Part shown: positions 13,083 to 23,384 of the stretch, piece after piece
How the letters are laid out: every line of letters begins with the position of its first letter
Position numbering within the stretch: position 1 is the first letter of the stretch
Assembly: GCA_019693395.1 (NCBI GenBank)
Contig: JAAMXP010002444.1
Coordinates: forward strand, 1-52,094
Direction: 5' to 3'
Source of the DNA: Ettlia oleoabundans
Lineage: Eukaryota; Chlorophyta; Chlorophyceae; Chlamydomonadales
DNA: 52,094 bases
Program-made: the position numbers and the translations under genes
Notes under the pieces: generated by a model
What the model was told of the DNA's origin: nothing
Database searches by the model: none
What the model saw: the letters and a program-made list of their open reading frames with translations, nothing else

Positions 13083-16000
13083 CTGCTTCTGCAGGATCCA
13101 CATCCTGGACTGTTTTCCCTTCTTACTACTTGGGCAATATGTTTGTCTTGCATAGCAGCAAGGTCCTCCACCAAACGCTGCTGTCAATTATAAGTTTGGA
13201 ATTCTGTAGCAGTTATGCAGGCTTGCCTTGGTCCTGCGAGACGAGCCAGCAGAAATGGCTGGCTTGCCTCGCGCCAGCCAGTCTGCTTCACTTGAGATAT
13301 TACAGCCTAAGCAACCAAACCACCTCTAGTGCTCGCTGTTGTGTGTTGCAGTGGGAGAGGAGGTTCCAGCCCGAGAGGCAGGAGACGTGACGGCTGCGGC
13401 GCTGGAGCACCGCAACCAGCTAGCGCCTGTGGCCAAGCTGAAGCTGCTGCAAGGTGAGCTGTGAGGCCGCCGGCTGGAGTGGCTATCTAGCTACCTGCAG
13501 AAGAAATCCACCAGCCAGTTTTGTTCATTGTGGTTGGCCGGTGGGCTGGTTGCGCTTGCATTTGGGAATGCAGAGCATGGTAGAATGGCATCCTCTGGGG
13601 GGGACTTGCTTGAATGTGAGCTGGCATGATTATTGGCTGGCTGGTCCCCCTTGCTCGCCTTGACAGCTTTCTCTGACTGGCCTGCCTTACGATCGCCACG
13701 CGTCTGCATCTCATGTACGTGCAGGTGTGGTGGGCGTCCAGCTGTCAGATGGCAGCCGCGTTTTCTCTGCCGGCGAGCTTCAATCCAGGCTGGCGGCGGC
13801 AGCCCAGGCGCAGAAGCAGCAGCAGCAACCAGCAGCCAAAGGCGGCCCTAAGCGCATTCTGCAGAGGGATGCTGCCGTGCCGGCAGGGGTGGTGGCTGAC
13901 TGTGCACCACCCGAGCCAGCTACCGAGCCTGCTGTGCCATTGCCAGAGGCAGCGGCAGCTCCGAGTACCAGCAATAGTAAGAGCAGCAGCAGCAACTTGG
14001 CAGCCTGGGATCTTAATTCTCTCATGGACCAGCTTCACCTGGCAGAGCAGCCAGCAGAGCCAAGCGGCGGCAGACATGGAGGAGGCACCACCAGCGGAGC
14101 GCCGGCGCCCACCCAGCCACAACCGCAGGCGCAGCAGCCACGGCGTGGGTTGCTGAAGCTTCCTGCCCAAGTTGCGGCAGAGCTAGCAGCACCCAGCAGG
14201 GGGGAGGATGCAGGTTCAGCTACCAGCAGCAGCAACGTTAGCATCAGGGGCCCCATACGGCCACTCCTTGCGCGGCGTGCGGCCCACACGCCGCAGCCAG
14301 CTCATCGGCAGCAGCAGCAGCAGCCACAGCATGAGCGGCAGCATAGTGGCGCAGGGGATGGGAGCGAGGGATACTGGGCTGATCATGGGCCGGCAGCCCC
14401 AGTGGCTGTGCTTGGCAAGTCGGTTGCAGAAGAGGCAGTAGAAGCGGCGGCAGGTGATGCTCCGCTGGACATGGTCAGCAGCCTGGCTTTCCTGCTGCCA
14501 CCGGAACGTGGGGATCACACTTCAAGCATGGAAACAGCAGCAGCTGCAGCAGCGGAAGCAGCACGGTCCGGAGCTGCTGGCGACCAGGCACTGCCATCGC
14601 CAGGGGGAGCAGCTGCAGGTGCCAGCGGTTCAGGCTACGAGACCTCCAGCAGCAGCGTAGCCAGCCTGGGGCCTGGGTACGAGGAGGGAGGCGGCCTGGA
14701 TGGGGGTGCTGATGTGGCGGCAGGCAGTGCAACCGCCACATCAGCAATTGAAGTCGATCCAGAGCTCCAGCAGCTGCTGCACCTGCAGTTCCCTGCTCTG
14801 CACACTTTGGTCGTTGAGACAGCGTTGCGTATGCATGGTGGCAGCCTGCCGGCGGCGGCGCAATTTTTGTCAGTCCTTGACCAGCAGCAGCAGGAGCTAG
14901 CGGCGCAGCAGGGCGGGTCTGGCGCTGGTCCTGGCCAGGGTCCGCAGCAGCCCACTCTTGGGGCTTACCTGCAGCACCTGATTCCAGAATCTGCTGCCTC
15001 TCCATCTTCTCCTGCGACAGCAGCAGCAGGAGCAGGAGCTGCAGGGGCCTGCATCGCTCCACATGGCAGCAGCAGCTCCACCAGTTTTGCCGATAGCAGC
15101 TATGATATCTACCAGCCTGCCGCTGCTGCACCTGTGGCTGGCTCTGCTCTTAGCCGCAAGCAACGCTTTCAGCTGCAAGCGGCACAGCGCGAAAACCAGA
15201 GCACGGGTCGCGGGTGGCAGCAGCAGCAGGCGGGTGGAGGCAGCGGCAGTGGGCGGGGTGGTAAGGGAGCCAAAGCGCCGCGGCGAGCTTCAGCGGGTGA
15301 TGACCCTATGTCAGTGACTGAGCGGCAGGCAATGAACCTCCATCTCACTGCCAAGCGCCTCTATACACAGGCAAGCTAACTGTCGGTCACCCGCTGTAGG
15401 CAGCAGGCATGCATGGCAGCACAGCCTGCACCTGCATCCTTCCTAGCCGCTCGCTGCTTCGCTCATGCCTGCGCCAGCTGTTTTGGAAGTCAGTTCAAAC
15501 AGGCCCTCACTTTAAATACAAGCATTACCGTTGTGCTGTGCTGTAAAGCCCACCTTTCCACACCTTCTAACCCCACCCAAGCTCACCTGCCCTCCTACCG
15601 TCCCTTGCCATTTACACCCCCAGCGCAGGCCTCGCAAGAAGCTTATGCCACAGGCCAAGTGGCCCTTGCCAAAGAGCTTCAGGCTACAGCCCGCAGCCAC
15701 GCCGACGCCGCCAACTCTGCACGCCGCCGCGCAAATGCCTCTGCTTTCAGGTACGGCGGCCCTTATGTGTGCGCTATTCCATGTGGGATCGGATCACATG
15801 CTGATGATACAACCTCCACTCCTAGGGACATGGCCTGGGTGTTGCTTGTCATCTCCGCTTGCTTTGTGGGAGTGTCCCATGGCAAAGCGTGCCGGCGCAG
15901 CGCAGGGCAGCTAACCTGCCGGCCGATCAACCGGCTTCCCTGTTCATTTGACCATCGTCACCCGTCCATTCATTTCGCCGCTGTCTTACTGCTTCTTGGT

Positions 16001-16666
16001 GTTACTGGTTGTAGTAGGTGTTGTGTGTTGTTGTGTGGGTGGTGTGTTGTTAGGTTACCTGTTTACATAAGGGGTTACCTGTTTGGTTTCCCCGCTCCTG
16101 CACCGAGTTGCAGGTCTACCAACGCCAGTGTGATGAACAGCTTCACCCTTGACCTGCATGGGCAGCACGTGGACGAGGCCTTGCAGTCATTAGAGAGGTG
16201 AGAAGACACCCTCACATCCGTTTTGTTTGTTTTCTAGTGTTTCTACGGCAGGGACCATCAATTCCTTGGGTGACACTCGAAGGAGCGGCAGACTGCTGTT
16301 AGTTGGGGACAGTGCCCATCACTGGCAGCCTGCTGTCGGCGTGGGATGATATAAGAACAGGCACCACTTGCAGCGGGGCTGTGGTGTTGGGGCAGGGCAA
16401 GGCTGGCAGCGCTTCACTGCTGGACAGCTGTGGGCTGGCTTGTTGCATGTACCAGTTGTTGTGGCAGGCATTCCTGACCCCAACCAAAGCCAAAGCCTTG
16501 GCATTCAATCAAGCACCTCCACTACATCAAATCGTCATGCAGGTATCTGCTCACACTAGGAGGGCTGGGCCACCCGGGTGGCGTAATGCTGCAAGTCATC
16601 ACCGGCTTGGGCCGCCATAGGTGATGCACGCGTCCTGCAAGTTCTGGCATTTTACTGCTCTACTTG

Positions 16667-16718
<52 letters not shown>

Positions 16719-16999
16719 GCCCTCCAGCCGAAAAACCTGGCCGTCGTCCTCAACTGGCCTCCTGCTGGTGGGTTTTATTACCCTTCACCAGTGAACTGCA
16801 CATCCTGGCCATTTTTCATGTCGCTCAGATGTTTTCCACCGCTTAATCCCTCCCCCCCTTCCCCCTGGCCCACTACTGCAGCGTGGGAAACCAGCCACGT
16901 GTGCTGCCTGCTGTGGTGCGCTATTTGAGTGATGCTGGCTACAAGTTTGATAGTGAAGAGGACAACCCTGGAGTTATCAATGTGATGATTGGATGCTGA
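11893..16999 (+). CDS. CUE - 2H phosphoesterase-like - CUE - DUF1771 - SMR domain protein (Cue2/N4BP2-like RNA endonuclease candidate)
   Basis: Eight exons: 11893-11976, 12078-13029, 13352-13453, 13725-15370, 15629-15750, 16114-16197, 16543-16620 and 16882-16999, giving 1061 aa with phases all consistent. Introns 2 and 4 appear to be GC-AG. Domains: CUE-like helices at about residues 10-50 (ILSLEDQFPELSPDQ); a 2H-phosphoesterase-like module with HMTL (H287, T289) and HVTV (H341, T343); a long Ser/Gln/Ala-rich linker; a second CUE-like segment (LLHLQFPALHTLVVETALR); DUF1771 helices (EAYATGQVALAKELQATARS); and a C-terminal SMR domain with LDLHGQHVDEAL (D982, H984) and ITGLGRHS. Family knowledge: yeast Cue2, worm NONU-1 and human N4BP2 share CUE/DUF1771/SMR and act on mRNA at stalled ribosomes. 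Role here is inferred: cleavage of mRNA and processing of the cyclic-phosphate end. The two HxT motifs are about 54 residues apart, shorter than in most 2H enzymes, so that domain is less certain than SMR. Confidence 0.87.
13051..13082. repeat. (GCTT)8 microsatellite in an intron
   Basis: Eight perfect GCTT units lie just downstream of the GC donor of intron 2 of the SMR-domain gene. It is intronic, so length change should not alter the protein. Confidence 0.95.
16665..16718. repeat. (TGCC)13 microsatellite in an intron
   Basis: Thirteen perfect TGCC units plus a partial one lie in intron 7 of the SMR-domain gene, between the exon ending ITGLGRH and the last exon. Confidence 0.95.
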
Positions 17000-17534
17000 G
17001 CTGGCAGGATCAAATATGGTGGTTAGCTGCTGGGCAGGCGGCGATTTAAAGTTCTGAGCTGACACCGATCTTGGACCCCATTGCGTGGTTGATCTCGTGA
17101 TCGTGGTTTTCGATATTGGTAAATGCCTGCTTACATCCCCGCACTTGACTTGTGCACCTCTGCAATTATATGATCAGCAGTGTGTGCCCCGAGTGCTTGT
17201 AAGCTGCTGGCTACATGCCGGATAGTGCTTGGGGCCCGAAAGGTTGGCATCGCAGGCTGAGGGGCCGGCAGGCCCAAGCGCTGGCAGCTGGGAGAGGCTC
17301 GTCTCTTTGGGTTAACTGCAACTGCACCGACCTCGATATGCAATGCGTCATTCTTCGGTGCATTGCACGTTGCCCATGTCCTATGTTTAATCTGAGAAGC
17401 TCGAGTTTTCCACGCTGACGTGGCGATGCAGGGAGGGAGCTGGCCGGTACGTCTCCTTCAACCCGTGACGAACAGATCCCCAGTTACATCCACCATGAGT
17501 CAGAAGCTTGCCAGGGCCTTGCTGCAGTCCCAGG
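17000..17534. other. Intergenic, 3' end of the SMR gene and 5' flank of the ankyrin-RING gene
   Basis: A TGTAA at 17198-17202, about 200 bases past the SMR stop, is the candidate green-algal poly(A) signal. A short upstream ATG frame (17495-17545) overlaps the start of the next gene. No other coding or RNA feature is visible. Confidence 0.5.
17198..17202 (+). terminator. Candidate poly(A) signal TGTAA of the SMR-domain gene
   Basis: TGTAA is the usual poly(A) signal in chlorophytes, and this is the first clear copy after the stop at 16999. Distance is plausible; use is not proven. Confidence 0.4.
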
Positions 17535-17545
17535 ATGGGAGTTAA
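17495..17545 (+). promoter_or_regulatory. Upstream overlapping ORF ahead of the ankyrin-RING gene
   Basis: An ATG at 17495 in the context CACCATGA opens a 16-codon frame that ends with TAA at 17543-17545, overlapping the main ATG at 17535 in another frame. If transcribed, it could lower initiation at the main start. The transcription start is unknown. Confidence 0.35.
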
Positions 17546-20500
17546 CGCGTCCACACTCACCCCGCTCAAAAAATCGCAGGGGGCAGCCCTGCTCAAGGCT
17601 AGTCGGCAGCGTGATGTAGGTCGCGCGGAGGAGGTGAGGTCTGCAGTGCGGTGGTGCCGCCCAGGGCCGGGTCTTGGCGTGTGCCTGCACAGACATGTTG
17701 TTCTGCCGGTTAGTTGAGCTTCAGAGCAGCACCCTCCCGCCTGACTACCGTGGCCAGAAGACTGGATTGCGCACCGCCGGTCGCATATGCCCGCTCAGGC
17801 GGGAGCGCTAAGGTCACTTTTTCCCTGAGTGCGCCGTTGACTTTGCCTGTGCCACGGCTGCCTGCCTCCCAACGCAACCACACCCTGATTTTTGCGCTGC
17901 TGCTTTGCTGTTTGTGATCATGCCCTGCAGATCCTGACTGCGAACCCAGCTGCAGCGGCTTATTGCACCCTTGAAGGGCTGACCTGCCTTCATGTAGCGG
18001 CGGCGGCACGGCATGCGGACCTGCTCGAAGGCCTGCTCATTGCTCTACGCAAAGCCGGCAGCTGCCGCCAGCCCAAGGCTGCAAAGAAGTCTTTCAGCAA
18101 GACGGTGCGTTTGTTATGAGAACTGAGTACTGCCACATACCTCGTCCATTAGCCCGTCGAGAGCCCACCAATACCTATTTCGTCTCATCCTGCCATCCAT
18201 CCACCCTGCCAATGCCCTTTTTTGCTGCATCGCCTCCCGCCCACACCACTCCATGTTTCCCGCCATCGCCTGATCTTGTTGCAGATCAACCAGAAGAACG
18301 TGCATGGGCAGACGCCCCTAATGCTGGCCTGCAAGGCAGGTGCTGCAGACTGTGTGCGGCTGCTGCTGGAAGCTGGGGGCGATGCCACCCTGTTTGACGA
18401 CCTCCAACAACGAACCTGCTTGCACTACGCCGGTAAGCACATGGACAGCTTGCATGAACACGCATTGGGATAATAAACAGCATTCTATTTACAGCACCAA
18501 ACACAACACAGTCCCGACACTTTTGACACCAAACCTGCCTATCTCTCAACACCCGCTGCCTCGGCGCGTTGCAGCACAGCCTTCCTTCCTCTTGACTCAT
18601 CACCTTTTTCTTACAAACTTCTGTACCCAACCTGCCAACCTTATACGTCCCCTTTGCTGCTCGGCCTGTATGGGTGCGCAAGGCCGTACAGCCTTTTCAC
18701 CAAGGATTGTGAAGACGTTTACCCTCCATCCCGGCACTTGCTGCGCTCGCCTGTGCCTCTTGCCTCTGGCTGCAGCACAGTACGGATGGGCAGAGGCGAT
18801 TGAGGCGTTGCTAGAGGAAGACTCAACGGTTCGTTCCCCAGATGGGCTGAGGCAGCCGCTGCGAGAGATTCTGTTGGCCGACTCTCAGGGGCACCACAAG
18901 TACATTGACGGGCGGGACGGCTACGGGCTGGCCCCCCTGCACCTGGCGTCTTGCCAGGGACACTTGGCGGCCGTGAAGGTGCTAATCAAGTGGGGCGCGT
19001 GTCTCACAGGTACGTGCACGTGCTGCTGGCGTTCTGTCAGCTCAAACTCTGAAAGTGTTGCCAGTTTGGTTAAGCTGTCCTGCGTCAGTGGCTTCCTTTC
19101 TACATGCATTCCGCATTGGCCTGGTAAAACCTCCTAAGTGCGTGCACACTCCTGCATGTTAGCTGTACTGAGCAACCGGCGTGTCAACCCCAACCCTTTC
19201 CTGCACCGCCTCTTCCCTGAAATTCACTTCCCTTGCCTCTCCCGCCTTTCTATGCCTACGTCCCCTTTTCCACAGTTCGCTGCAATGTTGCGTACAACCT
19301 TGGCGATGCGGGACCTTGGACTCCCGCATCTACTCCGCTGCATTTGGCAGCAGCGGGGCGGGGCCGCGTTGTTCATGCAATCCTGCAGGCAGCTGCTGAG
19401 CAGGAGGCGGCGGCGAGGGCTGAGGGGCGGCCATACACGCTGGACATACGCCTATACACAGACTTCAGGGGTGGGTGACAAATTCCTTCCCGTCGACCTG
19501 CGTGTTTGCGCCAGCTGCCCTGCCTGCATCCATCAGCAAACTCGTTAGCCCGCCTGTTCACCTCGCTGGTAGAGCAGCCCCCCCAGCCTGTCAACCTCCC
19601 AGAGTTTGCCGCCTCCTGCTATTACACCTCTCTTTCTTCGTCATCGAGTTCATATATATAGTCCTGTGTAGCGAGGTTTCACTGCAAACTGCCGTGCTTG
19701 CAGGGCAGCGACCATACGACGTGGCACAACACCGTGGCTACCGCTCCCTGCTGTGGGCGCTCAACCCGCGCGTGCCGCTTGCAGCGCTGCTTCAACAGCC
19801 TGCCAACGCGCCAGCTGTCCCCTCTCTGGCTGCACTAGCAGGTGCAGCTTTGCGACAGGAGCTAATCAAGCAGCTGAGTGACCTTGAAGGGCCGGTGGCA
19901 GAGGCGCGGAACAACAGCGCGGCAGCGGCCGCAGAGGATAAGAGCTGCAGGCACTATGGTGGCAGCGGTAGCAGGCGTGGCAGCAGAGCAGGGTCCCGAG
20001 AGGGCTCTGCCCACGGCGGCACCAGCTACGCTGCCTATGCAGCGGCAGGAGGGGCGGCGCGCCAGCCACTGTTGCCAGGGCCTGTGGCTGTGCGCCTCAA
20101 CGGCGCCTGTAGCTCTGGTTGCCTGAGCAGCAGCCACGTCGCCAGCACCACTGCCGCTGTGCCTTGCAGGCGAGCGGGAGGTAGCTGCAGGCTGCCAGCC
20201 AGGCATTCGCGCTGCGTCAGCGACAGCGGAATAGGCGGTGCCCTGCACGCTTTCCAGCCGCCATCCTCTCCTGCGGCCCGGTGCCACAGCAGCCTGTCGG
20301 TCAGCGTGCCAGGCAGCAACACATTTAGCGCATTCCTCCTCTCCAGTCCATCAGAAGTTGGAGAAGGAGCGGACGCCTTAGGGCCAGCACAGGAGTTGCT
20401 GTATGGCAGCCCTTGCACCTCGTCGCCTGCCATGGGATTGCTGGGGATGGCTGAGGGCCCTGCAGCATTCAGAACAGCCACATGTGCCCACACAGCGACA

Positions 20501-20987
20501 TCGGTGACTTCTGTAGCAGGTAAGTGAGGCATAACATGCCCTGTCAACTGCAGCAGCGTGATCGGCGCCCGTATGTGCCGTCGCCCACAAAGTTCCGCAC
20601 CAGCATGCTTTTGCTAGTGCTCCTCCATAACCGCTTCCGCATGTGGCTGCGAGTGGGACGCTGCAGTGTGCAGAGCCAGTGTACAATGCGTTTCCTGTTA
20701 CTCCGCAGACTGATCTTCCCATAACCTCTGCCACCGTGTCATTACAATCGCATTTCATTCAACAACGGTCTGCTGTGTGTCCTGCAGGTTGCCCGGTGTG
20801 CCTAGATTCCTGTCTGGAGGTGGCTGTGACCCCCTGCAATCATGGCCTGTGCCTGCAGTGTGCACAGCACCTGTCCAGAGCAGATGATGGCTGTGGCGCA
20901 TCCTCAGGCGCAGCCCTGTCGGCCCCCTTGTGCCCGCTTTGCCGCGGCTACATGGCAGGCTTCCGACTGCTGGCCCCTTGCTTCTGA
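17535..20987 (+). CDS. Ankyrin-repeat RING E3 ubiquitin ligase, XBAT31/XB3-like
   Basis: Likely transfers ubiquitin from an E2 to substrates bound by its ankyrin repeats. Seven exons: 17535-17633, 17931-18104, 18285-18432, 18776-19009, 19276-19470, 19704-20519 and 20788-20987, giving 621 aa with all phases matching. Ankyrin repeats span about residues 35-260: TCLHVAAAARHADLLEGLL, GQTPLMLACKAGAADCVRLL, TCLHYAAQYGWAEAIEALL, GLAPLHLASCQGHLAAVKVL and STPLHLAAAGRGRVVHAIL. A Ser/Gly/Ala-rich linker of about 230 residues follows, then a C-terminal RING (C557-x2-C560 ... CNHGLCLQC ... CPLC). Repeat order, the PYDVAQHRGY block and the RING position match plant XB3/XBAT proteins. Plant members often carry an N-terminal myristoylation glycine; here the protein starts MGVNAST, so Gly2 and a small residue at position 6 are present, which makes myristoylation possible. 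Substrates are unknown. Confidence 0.9.
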
Positions 20988-21729
20988 GTGTTATTGCTAT
21001 GCACCAAGCTTGGGGCAGTATTTGCTGCGGTGTATTGAAAGCAACAAAGCTGCAGCTTGAGGCACTCAGCACGGCTTGACTAATAAAACGCATGCCCCAG
21101 TTTGTGCCCATTTCGTGCACAGCAGTTCCATATTGATCAGCGACACTTTGTTTCTGCCGCTGATAACCGGCTGCTCAAAGCAATCAGATTCATTAATCAT
21201 GCTCCTTGTCCTGCTTAGCTGAGACAGCCGTACACCTGGTGCGTCTATCTCCCATTTGTCGAGTGCCCTCTTTCCGATTCAATCAGAGATACCTGCTCAA
21301 AACTCTTGTTCTAAAGTTCAATCATGCGCATGTCTTCCCGTCCCTCTGTTCCCACAACCAGTAGCGGGTGTCACTTGGCATCGTGTACCGGCGCTTCATG
21401 TAAAAAGTGAACTGTCCTGACATGCATGTCAAGAGTGAACCGTCCTGACAGTGGCTGTAGCGAGGTGTGCTTCACATGATTCATAGCATAGGAGTTCACA
21501 ATCGCTTGATGTGCGAGCAACGACATTGTCCAGTGGTATCTGACTGGGAGTAATGTGTCCAGTCAAAGAGGAAAACCTGCCACACCCGTTGCACCAGAAC
21601 TCAGTACTTCACACAGCAATCCGGTAGTAATGCTCTAAAGCCACTCATAGGAGGCCCCAGAGTGCAGTAAAAGCATAACCAAAACAAAATGTCAATGTGG
21701 CACCCACAGCACCACAACATCACACACCA
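20988..21729. other. Convergent intergenic region with a short direct repeat
   Basis: Lies between the stops of the ankyrin-RING gene (plus) and the PsbP-domain gene (minus). It holds AATAAA at 21082-21087, a possible poly(A) signal, and a near-perfect 17-base direct repeat at 21406-21450. No coding frame of substance or structured RNA was recognised. Confidence 0.5.
21406..21450. repeat. 17-bp direct repeat, 28-bp period
   Basis: AGTGAACYGTCCTGACA occurs at 21406-21422 and 21434-21450 with one mismatch. The spacer contains TGCATGTCA. The origin is unknown; it could be a remnant of a mobile element or a factor-binding pair. Confidence 0.6.
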
Positions 21730-23172
21730 TTAAAGCACTCGAAAGCTGTCCACCACATGCTGGAACGTCGCCTTTTTCTGGGCGTCGTACTGGTCGTTGC
21801 GTGCTGAGCAGCCCAAAACGTACACCGTCCCTTTGCGCGCCGCTGCCACCGCCAGGTTCTTGCGTCGCACCTGGTAGCCGCTGCGGGTGATGGTTTCACT
21901 GGGGAAGGCGATATACGTGTATGTCTGCGTTCGGCAGAGAGGAAGAAGCAGGGAATGGATACGAAACTATGCCAAGGGCAGCCATGGGTGCAAGGGTAAA
22001 GCAACAAAGCAGTGAATTGGTTGTGGCAAGGCCTGCTGCTGAGAAGAAGGGTCAACCGAGGAGCGTTTTATTTCAGGGAGCTATAGGGTGGCACCGTGCC
22101 GTAGAAACTTAGCGCATTCAACGCTGGCTTTTACCCACCCACCCCCGCTCTGCCTGACTGCATGCCCACCTTGCCCCCCAGCTCTTTCGCTTCTGCCTTG
22201 ATGGACTTGGCTGGCGGCAGCTCCAGCCGCGAGTCGCCACCAACCTCAGAGGCTGGGTTGATCAGCTTCTGCACGGCTGCCTCCGCCAGCGAAGTGCCAG
22301 CTGGTGGGTTCGGAAACACCTCCAGGCTCAGCTTATCGGCTGTGTTGAAGTCTGAGATGTAGATCCCCTGCCGCAGCGTGTTCTTGCGCCGCACCCAGGA
22401 GGCTGCATCCAGTGTTGTTGAACCACGTTTGATCAGAAAAGAGAATGGGGGATAGTGGCAGCAGGGAGTAGGATAGCTGGGTGCATGCACTGCTCACGTC
22501 CCCTTGCAGGCACCATCCATCCTCACCCACCACTCCATGCATGTGGTCCCCGCTGGAGGACTAAACTGCACCGCACCTGGATATTCGAAGGTGAACGGCT
22601 CCTCGGGATCATCAAATATTCTGTAGCCGGGTGTGGCTTTGAGCTGCGGCAATCCATATGCGCCTGCGCAGCGAAACGGAGGATTGGCCTGTGCATGGGC
22701 AGGAGCACGGGTAAAACAGCTGGCTGGCTGGATGCCGTCAACCACAGAACAAGGGCTGCTCTGCTGCCAAACATGGGCGCGTATCTATGGCACGGATGGT
22801 AGAGGCTGCCATTTGTCAGATGTGAGCAACATTCCCAAAGAGCTCAGCAGCAGCGGCGCCCTCACCAAGCACGCTGTTCAAGATTGTGCGCCCATCTTCT
22901 GCTCCCATCATTGCAGCTACGACAGCCAGCTGCACACTGTGTAGTACGAGCTCACGACGCTTGGCGGGGCGAAGATCCTCCTGCTTTTGCGGTTGCAGCT
23001 GCACAGGGTCACTGCTGCAGCAACCCTGGCCGTCGCTGGCGGCGTGACCGCTGCCACATTCTAGTGCCGCAGGGAGATGGCGCTGCTGCCTGTGTCGATG
23101 CCGGGTCCCGAGGGCTGCGGCTGTGAATGAAATTGGCTGCAAGGCTGCGAGAAACCCGGTCGAAACCCTCAT
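21730..23172 (-). CDS. PsbP-domain protein, thylakoid lumen
   Basis: Four exons: 23172-22866, 22663-22577, 22402-22170 and 21924-21730, giving 273 aa. An in-frame upstream ATG at 23226 would add 18 residues. The N-terminus is a basic, Ser/Ala-containing plastid transit peptide followed by a twin-arginine segment (AKRRELVLHSVQLAVVAAMM), pointing to Tat export into the thylakoid lumen. The mature part reads YRIFDDPEEPFTFEYPG, ISDFNTADKLSLEVFPNP, YTYIAFPSETITRSGYQVRR and ends FQHVVDSFRVL, the order and final strand of the PsbP fold. It is related to PsbP-like/PPD proteins rather than clearly to the oxygen-evolving-complex PsbP itself; which PPD subfamily is not resolved. These proteins assist photosystem assembly or related lumenal functions. 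It is divergent from MSH7 across a very short promoter. Confidence 0.85.
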
Positions 23173-23384
23173 ATTCTGCGACGTGTGCCCCAGCCTTATC
23201 GTCGATAATATTTCCGTGCTTTTCATTAACGGATGATGTTTGAATTGGCAGAACGGCTCTACATCGCGCAGTACTCAAAATGGTGTCAGCAGTACACAGC
23301 GGACATGTAGCACAGGGCCCATCCGCGCTCATTAATAGCTGCACATTTAGCGGATTTCGCTGCCGGCGTTTGAAGGGTGCAAGT
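23173..23384. promoter_or_regulatory. Compact bidirectional promoter, PsbP-domain gene / MSH7
   Basis: The two start codons lie 212 bases apart if MSH7 begins at 23385, or 107 if it begins at 23280; only 53 if the PsbP gene also starts at 23226. Both 5' leaders and the promoter must fit here. No clear TATA box is seen. This geometry favours the downstream start codons for both genes. Confidence 0.5.

Noticed and set aside
13745..15178. Several long minus-strand open frames opposite the SMR gene
   Set aside because: They are low-complexity mirror frames of CAG/GCA-rich sequence with Leu/Cys runs; the plus strand carries the domain content and consistent splice phases.
20988..21729. tRNA or other structured RNA gene in the intergenic space
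   Set aside because: I looked for cloverleaf arms and box A/B-like sequence and saw none convincing.
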